From positions 27,647 to 91,646 of the forward strand of contig CBFIHS010000002.1 of assembly GCA_965662565.1 (NCBI GenBank): a stretch of DNA of 64,000 nucleotides. The letters run 5' to 3'. The position numbers were made by a program, and so were the translations under genes. The notes beneath the pieces are model-generated. The model saw only the letters and a program-made list of their open reading frames with translations. It had not been told where the DNA came from and searched no databases. Positions 17,832 through 27,053 of the stretch are shown here, one piece after another; position 1 is the stretch's first letter, and every line of letters starts with the position of its first letter. Origin of the DNA: UBA5109 sp965662565 (GTDB lineage Bacteria; Pseudomonadota; Gammaproteobacteria; Pseudomonadales; Pseudohongiellaceae).

Positions 17832-18449
17832 TTAGGGTAGTAGAGGGAGTAGGAACTGATATACATTTTCAGCGACGATCTTACTGCCTTCAAAATTTGG
17901 ATGTATGCCATCAGCTTGATTTAACTCGCTGATAGCGGCTACATCCATCAGTAAGAAAGGCATGAAGGGTAGACTATATTTTTCTGCAAGACTAGGGAAA
18001 ACTGCAGCGAAAGCCGAAGTATATTCTGCTCCCATGTTTGGTGGGGTCAACATGCCAGTTAAGGCTACGTCAATTCCATTACTTTGCGCATACTCAATAG
18101 TTTCTTCAAGATTTGTTTTCATATTTTCGATACTTAAGCCACGTAAACCATCATTAGCTCCTAATGAAATAATAACCAAATCAGGTTTCGAACGGACATA
18201 CCATCTCATTCTATCCATAGCGCTAGCCGATGTTGATCCGCTAATACCAGCATTGATTATGTTTACATTCGTGTGGCCCTCATCCTTGAGTCGAGCGGCT
18301 ATCAGATTTGGGAATGCTTGGTCTTGTTCTAAACCTAAGCCTTCAGTTAAAGAGTCACCCAAAAATAAAACCGTGAAATTTTCCTGGCCACTTAGCTGAA
18401 GGCTTAATGCTAGGAAGACACAGGCACTGAAAAATTTTAGATAAAGCAT
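17832..18449 (-). CDS. tesA: TesA-type periplasmic SGNH esterase/thioesterase
   Basis: The 205-residue protein has a signal peptide (LKFFSACVFLALSLQLSGQ) and the SGNH blocks FLGDSLTEGLGL (nucleophile Ser), GISGSTSA, SLGANDGLRG (Asn) and ADGIHPNFEGS (Asp/His). It is a multifunctional esterase, acyl-CoA thioesterase and lysophospholipase of the periplasm. In E. coli tesA is divergent from ybbA; here all three genes run the same way with 8 nt between tesA and ybbA. This arrangement strengthens the link between the hydrolase and the ABC complex. Confidence 0.93.
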   Translation of the reverse strand: MLYLKFFSACVFLALSLQLSGQENFTVLFLGDSLTEGLGLEQDQAFPNLIAARLKDEGHTNVNIINAGISGSTSASAMDRMRWYVRSKPDLVIISLGANDGLRGLSIENMKTNLEETIEYAQSNGIDVALTGMLTPPNMGAEYTSAFAAVFPSLAEKYSLPFMPFLLMDVAAISELNQADGIHPNFEGSKIVAENVYQFLLPLLP

Positions 18450-18558
18450 AATTTTATTCTATAGTAATGTGTTTGTTTTTATACGCTGCAAACGTGCAAA
18501 CAATATCAAAGCCCATACTTTTGGTCTCGAGAATTTCATGAAAACTTTAAGAGCTGCC

Positions 18559-19470
18559 TTAGTGCATTCTTAATAGTTCACCATAGATAACCGCGACAAG
18601 GGCATCGCCATCCCCCCAGCGCTCATCGTATTCTGCAGTGAGCTCACTGGCTTGGATTTGGGATAAACTCATGCCCTTTGCAATCGATGTTCTTACTCGA
18701 GTTCTTATAGTATTAAACATGCCTAACTGGTCTCTAAGCTCTTGCTGTGAACTGACCACTCCATGCCCCGGTAAGAATTTAGTTTCGCTATTAGAGATAT
18801 CTAATAGCATTTCGTAAGCTTTAACTATCCCGTGGAAGCTACCTGAGGTGTTGGCATCAATACGAGGGTACGCAGTCGTTCGGAATACATCACCAGTATG
18901 AATGATATTGGCTTGCTTAAAGTAAACAAATGAATCTCCGTCAGTATGCCCTGGGCCAAGATGGAAAACGTGAATGTCCTGGCCATTTAAATGAAAATCT
19001 ATCGTTTCAGGGAAAGTAACGAGGGGAAGGCTAAGCCTCTGATCGCCACTAAGCTGGTTTGATTCTGCGTTAGTGTAGCTGGCTGCCAGGCGATCGCGTA
19101 CATTTTCATGAGCAAAAATTGTTGCTCCTGCTTTAGCCATATTGGTGTTTCCGCCGACATGATCCCCGTGTATGTGGGTGTTAATAACAAAGCGAAGGGG
19201 TTGATCCGTAAGTTCTGCTATTGCATCAAGAATCTTTTTTGAAAGAGGTGCGTATTGGTCATCTACTAAAAGTACGCCATCTTCACCAATAGAGACGCCA
19301 ATGTTTCCGCCTTGTCCCTCAAGGTAATAGAAAGAGTCACTTAGTTGATGAGGGATGATCTCAACATTGCTCATGTCTTGCTGTGCAAGTGCCGGTAAAG
19401 AGCTCAGGAGTAGGCTGGTTAGGAAGAGTTTTCTTGCGAATACTGTCAGATTGCGATGTTGCATTGTCAT
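18559..19470 (-). CDS. Secreted metallo-beta-lactamase-fold hydrolase
   Basis: The 303-residue protein begins with a signal peptide (FLTSLLLSSLPALAQQ) and has the zinc motif NTHIHGDHVGGN (HxHxDH), a later His in LGPGHTDGD, GDVFR with the bridging Asp and LPGHG with the last His. The fold is the metallo-beta-lactamase superfamily. The early EGQGGNIGVSIGEDGVLLVDDQY is common in periplasmic members of unknown substrate that are often annotated only as MBL-fold hydrolases. Beta-lactamase activity is possible but not shown. It is divergent from the padR efflux operon, with 234 nt between, and may share its control region. Confidence 0.88.
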   Translation of the reverse strand: MTMQHRNLTVFARKLFLTSLLLSSLPALAQQDMSNVEIIPHQLSDSFYYLEGQGGNIGVSIGEDGVLLVDDQYAPLSKKILDAIAELTDQPLRFVINTHIHGDHVGGNTNMAKAGATIFAHENVRDRLAASYTNAESNQLSGDQRLSLPLVTFPETIDFHLNGQDIHVFHLGPGHTDGDSFVYFKQANIIHTGDVFRTTAYPRIDANTSGSFHGIVKAYEMLLDISNSETKFLPGHGVVSSQQELRDQLGMFNTIRTRVRTSIAKGMSLSQIQASELTAEYDERWGDGDALVAVIYGELLRMH

Positions 19471-19704
19471 CTCCTGTTCACATTATTGTGTTTTAGTGTC
19501 ATCTCTTTAGTCCTAATGAACGTACCATCAAGATTAAGTAATCCAGAATACGTATCTAACAGCAAACCATCAATAGATCGTTTTTTAAGAATTGAGTAAA
19601 AAATAAGTAAAGTTCAATAAAATAGATATTATAGTTTGTAATAGTATAAATTGTATTGATATAATTGAGGCTATCATAAACTAAGTTAGTCTTGTTTGTA
19701 CTAT

Positions 19705-20256
19705 ATGAATACTAAAATGTTATGTTTGGCTGCTTTGAGTCTAGGTAAAGCCTCAGGATACGACATAGGAAAGAGGCTTGATGATCCATTAGGGTACTTT
19801 GTGGACACGGCTAAAAGTGGTGTTTACCCGGCTTTAAAGAGTCTGCATGAAGAAGGGCTGGTTCAATATGAAGATATTGAGCAATCCTCTCTACCTAATA
19901 AGAAGCTCTTTGAATTGACCCCAAAAGGCAAAGAGATATTACATGAAGAGTTAGAGGCCTTGGCGCCAACCCATAAGGTCCGCTCTAAATATATGTTGCT
20001 CTTATTTTTATCTGAAATGTTATCAGTGGAGCGCTTAGAAGAAGTGATCAGAGAGCATCTTTCTGAGTTGGAACACTTCTTGCAGCAACTGCCTCATATA
20101 CGAAAACTTAGTAAAGGCAAGCCAGGGCAGGAGTTTTTAGTGGAGTATCTGGCAGACCATGCTAACAATGAAAAGGCTTTTATAGAAAATAATTTAGAAG
20201 CTTTGTTAGACAAAACGAATTCTAAACGGAAGGAAATGGAGAGCGTAAATGAATAA
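19705..20256 (+). CDS. PadR family transcriptional regulator
   Basis: From the ATG at 19705 the protein has 183 residues; an in-frame TTG at 19696 adds only three and is less likely. The N-terminal winged helix contains KASGYDIGKRLDDPLGYF, SGVYPALKSLHEEGLVQ and KLFELTPKGKEIL, the PadR pattern. A helical C-terminal part probably dimerises. PadR proteins repress detoxification or efflux genes and respond to small phenolic or drug-like ligands. The stop overlaps the start of the membrane fusion protein gene by eight bases (ATGAATAA), so it is the first gene of the efflux operon and probably its own regulator. Confidence 0.88.
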   Translation: MNTKMLCLAALSLGKASGYDIGKRLDDPLGYFVDTAKSGVYPALKSLHEEGLVQYEDIEQSSLPNKKLFELTPKGKEILHEELEALAPTHKVRSKYMLLLFLSEMLSVERLEEVIREHLSELEHFLQQLPHIRKLSKGKPGQEFLVEYLADHANNEKAFIENNLEALLDKTNSKRKEMESVNE

Positions 20257-21391
20257 ATCTAGTGTTATAGCTCTTGGAATCAGCTGCGCGCTGGTGCTAT
20301 GGATGGCTGTAGGAATGATGAAGCAAGATGTTGAGGCTGAATCTCTTGCTGGTGAAAATATGGCTTCGGAAAATCAAGACGATCGTATTTTAGTAGAAGT
20401 AACTGAAATGCAGGCTAGAGAAGTGACTAGCTATATTGTCTCTAATGGCAGTGCTGCACCTAATCGAGAAGTCGTTCTGAGAGCTGAAACAACTGGTCAA
20501 ATTTACCAGATCTTGGCTAATGAGGGCGAATACGTTGAGGAAGGTATTGTCATCATGCAACTTAAAATGGATGATCGCTTGATTCGTAAAGAGCAAGCCA
20601 GCATTACTTTGCAGGAAAGACAGCGACTTTATGAAGCTATGGTGAACCTGAACGAAAAAGATTTCGCGTCGACAACCGAAGTTGACAGCGCCTTAACTCA
20701 GCTAAAACTAGCTGAAGTTGACCTTGAGCGTATCAATTTGGAGATAGAGAAAACATTTATACGTGCTCCTTTTGGTGGATACATTGAAGAACATATCACT
20801 GAGCTAGGTGAGTATGTTGGTATTGGTAATGAGCTCTTGAGATTAGTTGATAATGATCCATTAGTCGTCAATACCTATATTTCTCAAAATGATGTTGAGT
20901 TTCTTGAAATAGGCTCGGAAGTTAGTGTGCAGCTAGTGAATGGGCGAGAGCGTTCTGGTCAAATTCGCTTCATTTCACCAAGAGCTAATGAAGCAACACG
21001 AACTTTCAGAGTGGAAATTGCGATCCCCAACTCGGAAGGCATTAGAACTGGTAGTAGTGTCACTGCCAAAATCCCTAAGCAAAAGGTTTTTGCTCACTAC
21101 TTTTCAGCTGGTTTGCTAACGTTAAATGATGAAGGGGATGTTGGAGTTAAGACACTTACGCAAGAAGGTTTGGTTGATTTTTATCCTATAACAATTGTTA
21201 GCTCAGATGCCGATGGTATGTGGGTAAGCGGATTGCCTAGCCGGGTTCTGATCATCACTGCAGGTCATGGGTTTGCGCCCGTAGGAGAGTCTGTAAGGTT
21301 TGTAAGAGTAGAGCAGGAAACATTAGTGCAACCAGCAGTCACCCCGGTGTCTCTTTCGACGACAACTATGAAGTATTCACAGTTGAAATAA
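20249..21391 (+). CDS. RND efflux periplasmic adaptor (membrane fusion protein)
   Basis: The 380-residue protein has an N-terminal signal anchor (SSVIALGISCALVLWMAVGM). A lipoyl/barrel-sandwich region contains EVVLRAETTGQIYQILANEG and, after a short hairpin helix (~110-165), APFGGYIEEHITELGEYV. The beta-barrel domain follows (NDPLVVNTYISQNDVEFL). It links an inner-membrane RND pump to an outer-membrane channel. It overlaps padR by eight bases and the pump gene starts 37 nt downstream. No TolC-like gene is present, so an outer-membrane partner must be encoded elsewhere. Confidence 0.9.
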   Translation: MNKSSVIALGISCALVLWMAVGMMKQDVEAESLAGENMASENQDDRILVEVTEMQAREVTSYIVSNGSAAPNREVVLRAETTGQIYQILANEGEYVEEGIVIMQLKMDDRLIRKEQASITLQERQRLYEAMVNLNEKDFASTTEVDSALTQLKLAEVDLERINLEIEKTFIRAPFGGYIEEHITELGEYVGIGNELLRLVDNDPLVVNTYISQNDVEFLEIGSEVSVQLVNGRERSGQIRFISPRANEATRTFRVEIAIPNSEGIRTGSSVTAKIPKQKVFAHYFSAGLLTLNDEGDVGVKTLTQEGLVDFYPITIVSSDADGMWVSGLPSRVLIITAGHGFAPVGESVRFVRVEQETLVQPAVTPVSLSTTTMKYSQLK

Positions 21392-21428
21392 ATCCTCTTT
21401 ATTAGTTTTAGCTAAGGACGAAATAATA

Positions 21429-24400
21429 ATGAATACCTTGATTAGTGCTGCTTTTTCACGGCCAAAGGTCGTGGTTCTGTTGTTGCTAGCAATTTTAGTT
21501 GCAGGTGTTTATGCTTATGTGGTCATTCCGAAGGAGTCTAGTCCTGATATCGCGATTCCAATTGTCTACGTTTCAATGGTGCATGATGGGATCTCACCGG
21601 AAGATGCAGAACGTTTGCTGGTCCTTCCAATGGAAAGAGAGTTGCAGTCGATAGAAGGCCTTAAGGAGATGACTGCTATTGCATCTGAGGGGCATGCCTC
21701 TGTAACTCTTGAGTTCGATGCGGGTTATGACATTGACGAAGCAATAGATGACGTTCGTGAACAAGTTAACCGAGCAAAGCCTGAATTACCTCCAGAGACG
21801 CTGGAGCCAACAGTGAATGAGGTCAATTTATCTGAGTTTCCAGTACTTTCAGTATCCTTGTCAGGCCGAGTTTCTGAAAGGACCTTAATAACAATTGCTA
21901 GGGAATTACAAGATCGTATTGAAGCTCAGCCTAATGTTCTTGAAGTAACAATTGGAGGGGATCGTGAAGAAATGATGGAGGTCATCATCGACCCTTCAGT
22001 ACTCGACAGCTATCAGCTCTCATTTCAAGATATTTCCAACATTCTTACTTCTAATAATCAGTTAATTGCTGCTGGGGCTATAGACACTGGTGCCGGTAAG
22101 ATGGTTCTTAAGGTTCCAGGTGTGGTTTCAGAGCTTGATGACATCATGACAATGCCGGTCAAAGTTTTAGATGATCGAGTCGTGACTTTCCAGGACTTAG
22201 CAACTGTAAGGCGCACATACAAAGATCCTGAAAGCTTTGCCAGAGTAGGTGGCGAAAATGCGGTAGTGCTAGAAGTCTCTAAGCGTACTGGCGCCAATAT
22301 TATTGAAACAATTGAGGGGGTTAGAAATCTAGTTAGCCTAGCTCAGACTACTTGGCCATCTTCCATCGAAGTAAATTATTTACTGGATGAATCAGACATG
22401 ATCAAGAGCATGTTGGGTGATCTGGAAAATAATGTTATCACCGCCATACTTTTGGTGATGTTGGTAGTAATTGCCGCCTTAGGTTTAAGACCGGGACTGC
22501 TTGTTGGTTTGGCTATTCCAGGGTCTTTCCTTGCCGGAATATTGCTGCTTTACACAATGGGATTCACCATGAATATGATGGTGTTGTTTAGCTTGATACT
22601 TGTAGTGGGTATGTTAGTAGACGGAGCAATTATTACGATTGAATTAGCAGAGCGTCTAATGTCCGGAGGAGCTTCTAATAAGGAAGCTTTCCAGAAGGCA
22701 GCTAAACGAATGTCTTGGCCTATTATTGCTTCAACGGCCACAACCTTATCAGTATTTCTACCTTTGTTATTTTGGCCGGGTATGATCGGAGAGTTTATGA
22801 AGTTCTTGCCTATTACGGTAATCATTACTCTTACTGCTTCTTTGTTTATGGCCTTATGTTTTGTTCCAGTTGTTGGAAGTTATTTTGGCAGGAAAGTTAG
22901 TGCAGCTGCGCTTTCAGGAGCTGATGAAATTGGGCTCGGGTCAGAGCATGAGAGTGCAACCAAGGCAAAAGGTCTAACTTTGAAATATGTGAATGTTTTG
23001 AGGTTTTTACTTAAACATCCAGGGAAAGTTTTACTAGCAGCAATTTTTGCTTTGTTTGCTTCTTACATTTCTTATGGGTTTTTTGGTAATGGTATTGAGT
23101 TTTTCCCCGCCTCAGAACCTGAGTATATCCAGGTTCAAATCCATGCAAGAGGTGATTTATCGATATATGAGAAAGATAACATTATGCGAGATGTGGAAGA
23201 ACTTTTGCTTGGAATGGATTATTTAGATGCCGTTTATACCCGCACCACTAGTGGTGGTGGGCAGGGGCAAAACTCTGGAACAGAAGACACAATTGGTTTT
23301 GTTCAGCTTGATTTTATCGATTGGCAACTGAGACCACCTGCGGTAGAAATTGAGAAAGTTGTACGTGGTTTGTTGGCTGACGTCCCCGGGATCATGATTG
23401 AGATTGCTTCACAGGAAAATGGACCACCCACAGGTAAGCCTTTAGTGCTTGAAGTGAGTTCAAATGACAGTGAGAAGCTTCAGCAAACGGTAGCAGTGAT
23501 TCGCAGTGCTATGGCAGAGATGGGTGGCTTTATTAATATAGAAGATACTCGTACTTTGCCCGGAATTGAGTGGGGTTTATTGGTTGATCGAGAAGAGGCA
23601 GCCAGGTATGGAGCCGATATTTCCAGTCTTGGAAGTGCCGTTCAACTATTAACAGGAGGGCTTAAACTCTCGGAGTATCAGCCTGATGATGCGGATGAAG
23701 AGCTTGATATACGTCTACGCTTTGATGATGAAAACCGTAATATGGAGCAATTAAACCAATTAAATATACCGACTCAAAACGGTTTGATTCCAATTGGTAA
23801 CTTTCTGAGTTTTGAGACTTCACAAAAAACTGGCACGATTAATCGCCTTGATGGAGCTCGGACCTTAACCATTGAGGCTGATGTTGAAGAAGGTCTTTTA
23901 GCGGCAACTCAAATTAACTTACTTAGAAGTTCCCTTTTGAATGAAGAGATTGACCCCGCTGTGAACGTCGCTTTTGGAGGTCAGGATGAAGATCAGCAAG
24001 AAGTGGTTAGTTTCTTAAGCAAGGCTTTTGCTGTTGCTCTTGTGATCATGATGACGATCTTATTAATTCAATTTAATAGTTTTTATCAGTCTTTCTTGAT
24101 TATCACTGCGGTTATCTTTTCCACAGCGGGTGTACTTTTGCTGGTGCTCATCTCTGGTCAGCCATTCGGTATTGTAATGTCCTTTGTTGGGATTATCGCC
24201 TTGGCTGGGATCGTGGTTAATAATAATATTGTACTGATAGATACCTACAATGAAATTAGAAAAAGTACTTCTCTCTCGGTAATTGAAGCGATTTTAGAAA
24301 CTGCTGCCCAACGGATTCGGCCGGTTTTATTAACCTCGATAACTACAATTCTAGGCTTACTGCCGATGGTGTTTGGTATGACTATTGATGTTATTGGGCA

Positions 24401-24608
24401 GGATGTTACAGTTGGTGGGCCTTCAACTCAAATGTGGATGCAGTTGTCTAGTGCAATAGCTGGAGGCTTATTTTTTGCAACATTGCTTACCTTGATTTTT
24501 ACCCCTTGTATGTTGCTTCTGGGAGAAAAACTGTTTAGATCAGCAAAGACTCCTAAGAAAACCCGAGGTAAGACAGTTCAAACTACTTTGCAGGCCGCAG
24601 GTTCTTAA
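21429..24608 (+). CDS. RND family efflux pump, inner-membrane component
   Basis: A 1059-residue AcrB-family pump with twelve expected transmembrane helices and two large periplasmic loops; PKESSPDIAIPIVYVSM and DDVREQVNRAKPELP are typical of the first. The proton-relay region of helix 4 reads GMLVDGAIITIE: the first Asp (residue 398) is kept, but the second, Asp408 of AcrB, is Gly. In helix 10 the AcrB Lys940 region reads VVNNNIVLID, so that Lys is also absent. This variant set occurs in part of the RND family and suggests different energy coupling. The substrate is unknown. It is the last gene of the padR-adaptor-pump operon. Confidence 0.92.
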   Translation: MNTLISAAFSRPKVVVLLLLAILVAGVYAYVVIPKESSPDIAIPIVYVSMVHDGISPEDAERLLVLPMERELQSIEGLKEMTAIASEGHASVTLEFDAGYDIDEAIDDVREQVNRAKPELPPETLEPTVNEVNLSEFPVLSVSLSGRVSERTLITIARELQDRIEAQPNVLEVTIGGDREEMMEVIIDPSVLDSYQLSFQDISNILTSNNQLIAAGAIDTGAGKMVLKVPGVVSELDDIMTMPVKVLDDRVVTFQDLATVRRTYKDPESFARVGGENAVVLEVSKRTGANIIETIEGVRNLVSLAQTTWPSSIEVNYLLDESDMIKSMLGDLENNVITAILLVMLVVIAALGLRPGLLVGLAIPGSFLAGILLLYTMGFTMNMMVLFSLILVVGMLVDGAIITIELAERLMSGGASNKEAFQKAAKRMSWPIIASTATTLSVFLPLLFWPGMIGEFMKFLPITVIITLTASLFMALCFVPVVGSYFGRKVSAAALSGADEIGLGSEHESATKAKGLTLKYVNVLRFLLKHPGKVLLAAIFALFASYISYGFFGNGIEFFPASEPEYIQVQIHARGDLSIYEKDNIMRDVEELLLGMDYLDAVYTRTTSGGGQGQNSGTEDTIGFVQLDFIDWQLRPPAVEIEKVVRGLLADVPGIMIEIASQENGPPTGKPLVLEVSSNDSEKLQQTVAVIRSAMAEMGGFINIEDTRTLPGIEWGLLVDREEAARYGADISSLGSAVQLLTGGLKLSEYQPDDADEELDIRLRFDDENRNMEQLNQLNIPTQNGLIPIGNFLSFETSQKTGTINRLDGARTLTIEADVEEGLLAATQINLLRSSLLNEEIDPAVNVAFGGQDEDQQEVVSFLSKAFAVALVIMMTILLIQFNSFYQSFLIITAVIFSTAGVLLLVLISGQPFGIVMSFVGIIALAGIVVNNNIVLIDTYNEIRKSTSLSVIEAILETAAQRIRPVLLTSITTILGLLPMVFGMTIDVIGQDVTVGGPSTQMWMQLSSAIAGGLFFATLLTLIFTPCMLLLGEKLFRSAKTPKKTRGKTVQTTLQAAGS

Positions 24609-24617
24609 AATCTATCT

Positions 24618-24664
24618 GGCTATTCCTGCCATATTTGAAAGAGTACTTTTTAGCAGGAAAAGCC
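24618..24664 (+). other. Hairpin after the efflux operon
   Basis: GGCTATTCCTGC (24618-24629) can pair with GCAGGAAAAGCC (24653-24664) with one mismatch and a 23-nt loop, just after the RND pump stop codon. No T-run follows, so it is not a classical terminator; it could stabilise or process the 3' end. Confidence 0.35.
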
Positions 24665-24820
24665 AATCCCAAGCATGTTAGAATGCTCCGCTTTTATATC
24701 TTTATAACTTATAAAATCAGTGACAGGATATTTACCAAATTTTGGCACTAAAAGTGCGTCAAGATACTGATTAAAAACAAATAAGCTGTCATTTTAAAAT
24801 ATTCTAAGGAGCGTTTTAAC

Positions 24821-26347
24821 ATGAGCCTGATTCGTCAACAGGATGTCATCCAGAGCGTAGCTGACGCTTTACAATACATTTCTTATTACCATCCACTGGA
24901 TTATATCCAGGCTGTACACAGAGCTTATGAGCGAGAAGAGTCGCCAGCAGCGAAAGATGCTATGGCACAAATTCTAACCAATTCTCGTATGTGTGCCGAA
25001 GGGAAGCGTCCTCTTTGTCAGGATACCGGTATTGTGGCGATCTTTGTTGAGGTTGGTATGAACGTGCAATGGGAAGCCGACATGGGTGTGGAAGAAATGA
25101 TCAATGAAGGGGTGCGTCAGGCTTATATGAATCCTGATAATATGCTCCGTGCGTCTATCGTCAGTGATCCGGCAGGGGCTCGCAAAAATACCAAAGACAA
25201 TACCCCAGCAACCATTCACTATCGCCTAGTCCCTGGTGATAAAGTTGAATTTAAATTGGCTGCTAAAGGTGGAGGCTCTGAGAATAAATCGAAATTAGTC
25301 ATGCTTAATCCAAGTGATAGCATTGTTGATTGGGTTTTAAAAACTGTACCAACGATGGGGGGAGGCTGGTGTCCACCTGGCATGCTAGGAATTGGTATAG
25401 GCGGAACCGCAGAAAAAGCCATGGTTATGGCGAAGGAATCCTTGATGGACCACATTGATATTGATGAGTTACGTGCTCGTGGTCCCAGTAATGCGGTTGA
25501 AGAGTTGCGTCTAGAGTTGATGGAAAAAGTGAATGATCTTGGTATTGGTGCTCAAGGTATTGGTGGTTTAACCACTGTAGTCGATGTGAAGATAAAAGAG
25601 TTTCCGACTCATGCAGCCTCTAAGCCTGTGGCAATGATTCCTAATTGTGCCGCTACTAGGCATGTGCATTTCACCCTGGATGGCTCAGGGCCGGCTGAGC
25701 TTACGCCACCAAAACTTGAAGATTGGCCTCAAGTTACTTGGAAAGCATCTGCTAATGCGCGACGAGTTGATCTAGCAACTGTTACTCGAGAAGACATTGC
25801 AAGCTGGAAACCTGGTGACACTATTTTGCTCTCCGGCAAAATGCTGACTGGACGAGATGCTGCCCATAAAAGATTAGTTGATATGTATAAAAATGGAGAG
25901 CCTCTGCCCGAGAGCGTTGATCTTAAAGATAAGTTTATCTATTACGTTGGTCCAGTAGATGCTGTGCGTGACGAAGTGGTTGGCCCTGCTGGTCCAACGA
26001 CAGCAACCAGAATGGACAAGTTCACTGATGCCTTACTCGAAAATTCCGGTTTAATGGGAATGATTGGTAAAGCTGAGCGCGGGCCTGCAGGTATTGATGC
26101 GATCAAAAAGCATAAATCGGTTTATTTGATGGCTGTTGGTGGTGCTGCTTATTTGGTTTCTAAAGCGATACGTAAATCAAAAGTGGTTGCTTTTGAAGAT
26201 TTAGGAATGGAAGCTATTCATGAATTTGAGGTTGAAGATATGCCAGTAACGGTTGCAGTAGACTCAAATGGAACATCTGTTCATAAAACAGGTCCTGCAG
26301 AGTGGGCTGCAAAGATCCATGAAGCGAAACCAATAGAAGTAAAATAA
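24821..26347 (+). CDS. fumA: Fumarate hydratase class I (iron-sulfur)
   Basis: The 508-residue enzyme covers both the N-terminal [4Fe-4S] domain and the C-terminal Fe-S hydro-lyase domain. Cys occurs in the conserved RPLCQDTGIVAIF, GGGWCPPGMLG and IPNCAATRHVHF segments, the expected cluster ligands; SGKMLTGRDAAHKR and YYVGPVDAV mark the C-terminal domain. It interconverts fumarate and malate in the TCA cycle. Class I enzymes are oxygen-sensitive compared with class II FumC, which is not in this window. GGAG lies upstream of the ATG and a strong terminator follows, so it is monocistronic. Confidence 0.95.
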   Translation: MSLIRQQDVIQSVADALQYISYYHPLDYIQAVHRAYEREESPAAKDAMAQILTNSRMCAEGKRPLCQDTGIVAIFVEVGMNVQWEADMGVEEMINEGVRQAYMNPDNMLRASIVSDPAGARKNTKDNTPATIHYRLVPGDKVEFKLAAKGGGSENKSKLVMLNPSDSIVDWVLKTVPTMGGGWCPPGMLGIGIGGTAEKAMVMAKESLMDHIDIDELRARGPSNAVEELRLELMEKVNDLGIGAQGIGGLTTVVDVKIKEFPTHAASKPVAMIPNCAATRHVHFTLDGSGPAELTPPKLEDWPQVTWKASANARRVDLATVTREDIASWKPGDTILLSGKMLTGRDAAHKRLVDMYKNGEPLPESVDLKDKFIYYVGPVDAVRDEVVGPAGPTTATRMDKFTDALLENSGLMGMIGKAERGPAGIDAIKKHKSVYLMAVGGAAYLVSKAIRKSKVVAFEDLGMEAIHEFEVEDMPVTVAVDSNGTSVHKTGPAEWAAKIHEAKPIEVK

Positions 26348-26363
26348 AGATTTATTAAGAACT

Positions 26364-26400
26364 AAAAAAAGCTCTATCAAAAAGGATAGAGCTTTTTTTA
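26364..26400. terminator. Bidirectional intrinsic terminator
   Basis: GCTCTATC (26371-26378) pairs with GATAGAGC (26385-26392), flanked by seven A on one side and seven T on the other, so it can stop both fumA and the converging nitroreductase gene. Confidence 0.92.
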
Positions 26401-26413
26401 TTTGGCATGCTGT

Positions 26414-27028
26414 TTAAATGCCCGTTTCCCAGCTGCCATTAAAGAAGTTATCACTTAAAGCGTTTCTTTTTCGTGGGCTTAATTCGCGTCCCTTAAAATT
26501 CTCAGGAACATTTTCTTCGCTGGTTTGATAACCAAGCGCAATCACTGCCGCAGGAGTATAACGCTCAGGAATTTCAAATTTTTCTCTAAACAGATCTGCT
26601 GAAAAACCAGCCATCTGGTGTGTTAGCAGACCAAGATGATTGGCTTGTAAGCATAATGACATTGATGCGGCACCGGTATCATAGGCGGCAAAGGAATTTG
26701 GTTTGCCAGCAAATGGGCTTGGGCCATCAGCGAATTGAGTGTCATGACAAGCGGCAATTAATACTGGAACGTTGATGCACCAAGCTTGATTGCCTTCAGC
26801 CAAGCAGTCATAAAGTTTTTGCCAAGCTTCTGGATTATCAGCTTTATTGCAAACTACAAAACGCCAGGGTTGGTCACCAAAGCAAGAGGGTGCCCACCGA
26901 GCGGCTTCCATTACTGAGAGAAGCTGTTCTTTGCTTACAGTGCGTTCGGGATCATAAGATACGCCACTCCAACGAGTTGCAATAATGTCGTGAATACTTG
27001 CACTGCTATCAATTTCTTTCTTTATCAT
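26414..27028 (-). CDS. Nitroreductase family protein
   Basis: A 204-residue FMN-dependent oxidoreductase with the family's early IHDIIATRWSGVSYDPERTVS, the FMN-binding EAARWAPSCFGDQPWRFVV, the central SMSLCLQANHLGLLTHQMAGF and the C-terminal ALGYQ. Members reduce nitro compounds, quinones or enoates with NAD(P)H; the physiological substrate here is unknown. It lies 25 nt downstream of the FabY-type synthase on the same strand and is probably co-transcribed with it, which may hint at a role in lipid or quinone redox chemistry (inference). Confidence 0.88.
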   Translation of the reverse strand: MIKKEIDSSASIHDIIATRWSGVSYDPERTVSKEQLLSVMEAARWAPSCFGDQPWRFVVCNKADNPEAWQKLYDCLAEGNQAWCINVPVLIAACHDTQFADGPSPFAGKPNSFAAYDTGAASMSLCLQANHLGLLTHQMAGFSADLFREKFEIPERYTPAAVIALGYQTSEENVPENFKGRELSPRKRNALSDNFFNGSWETGI

Positions 27029-27053
27029 TTTTTACCTTCTTTCGTTAGTTACA

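Noticed and set aside
17962..18399. 145-codon plus-strand frame opposite tesA
   Set aside because: tesA has clear catalytic motifs and a signal peptide; the opposite frame has none.
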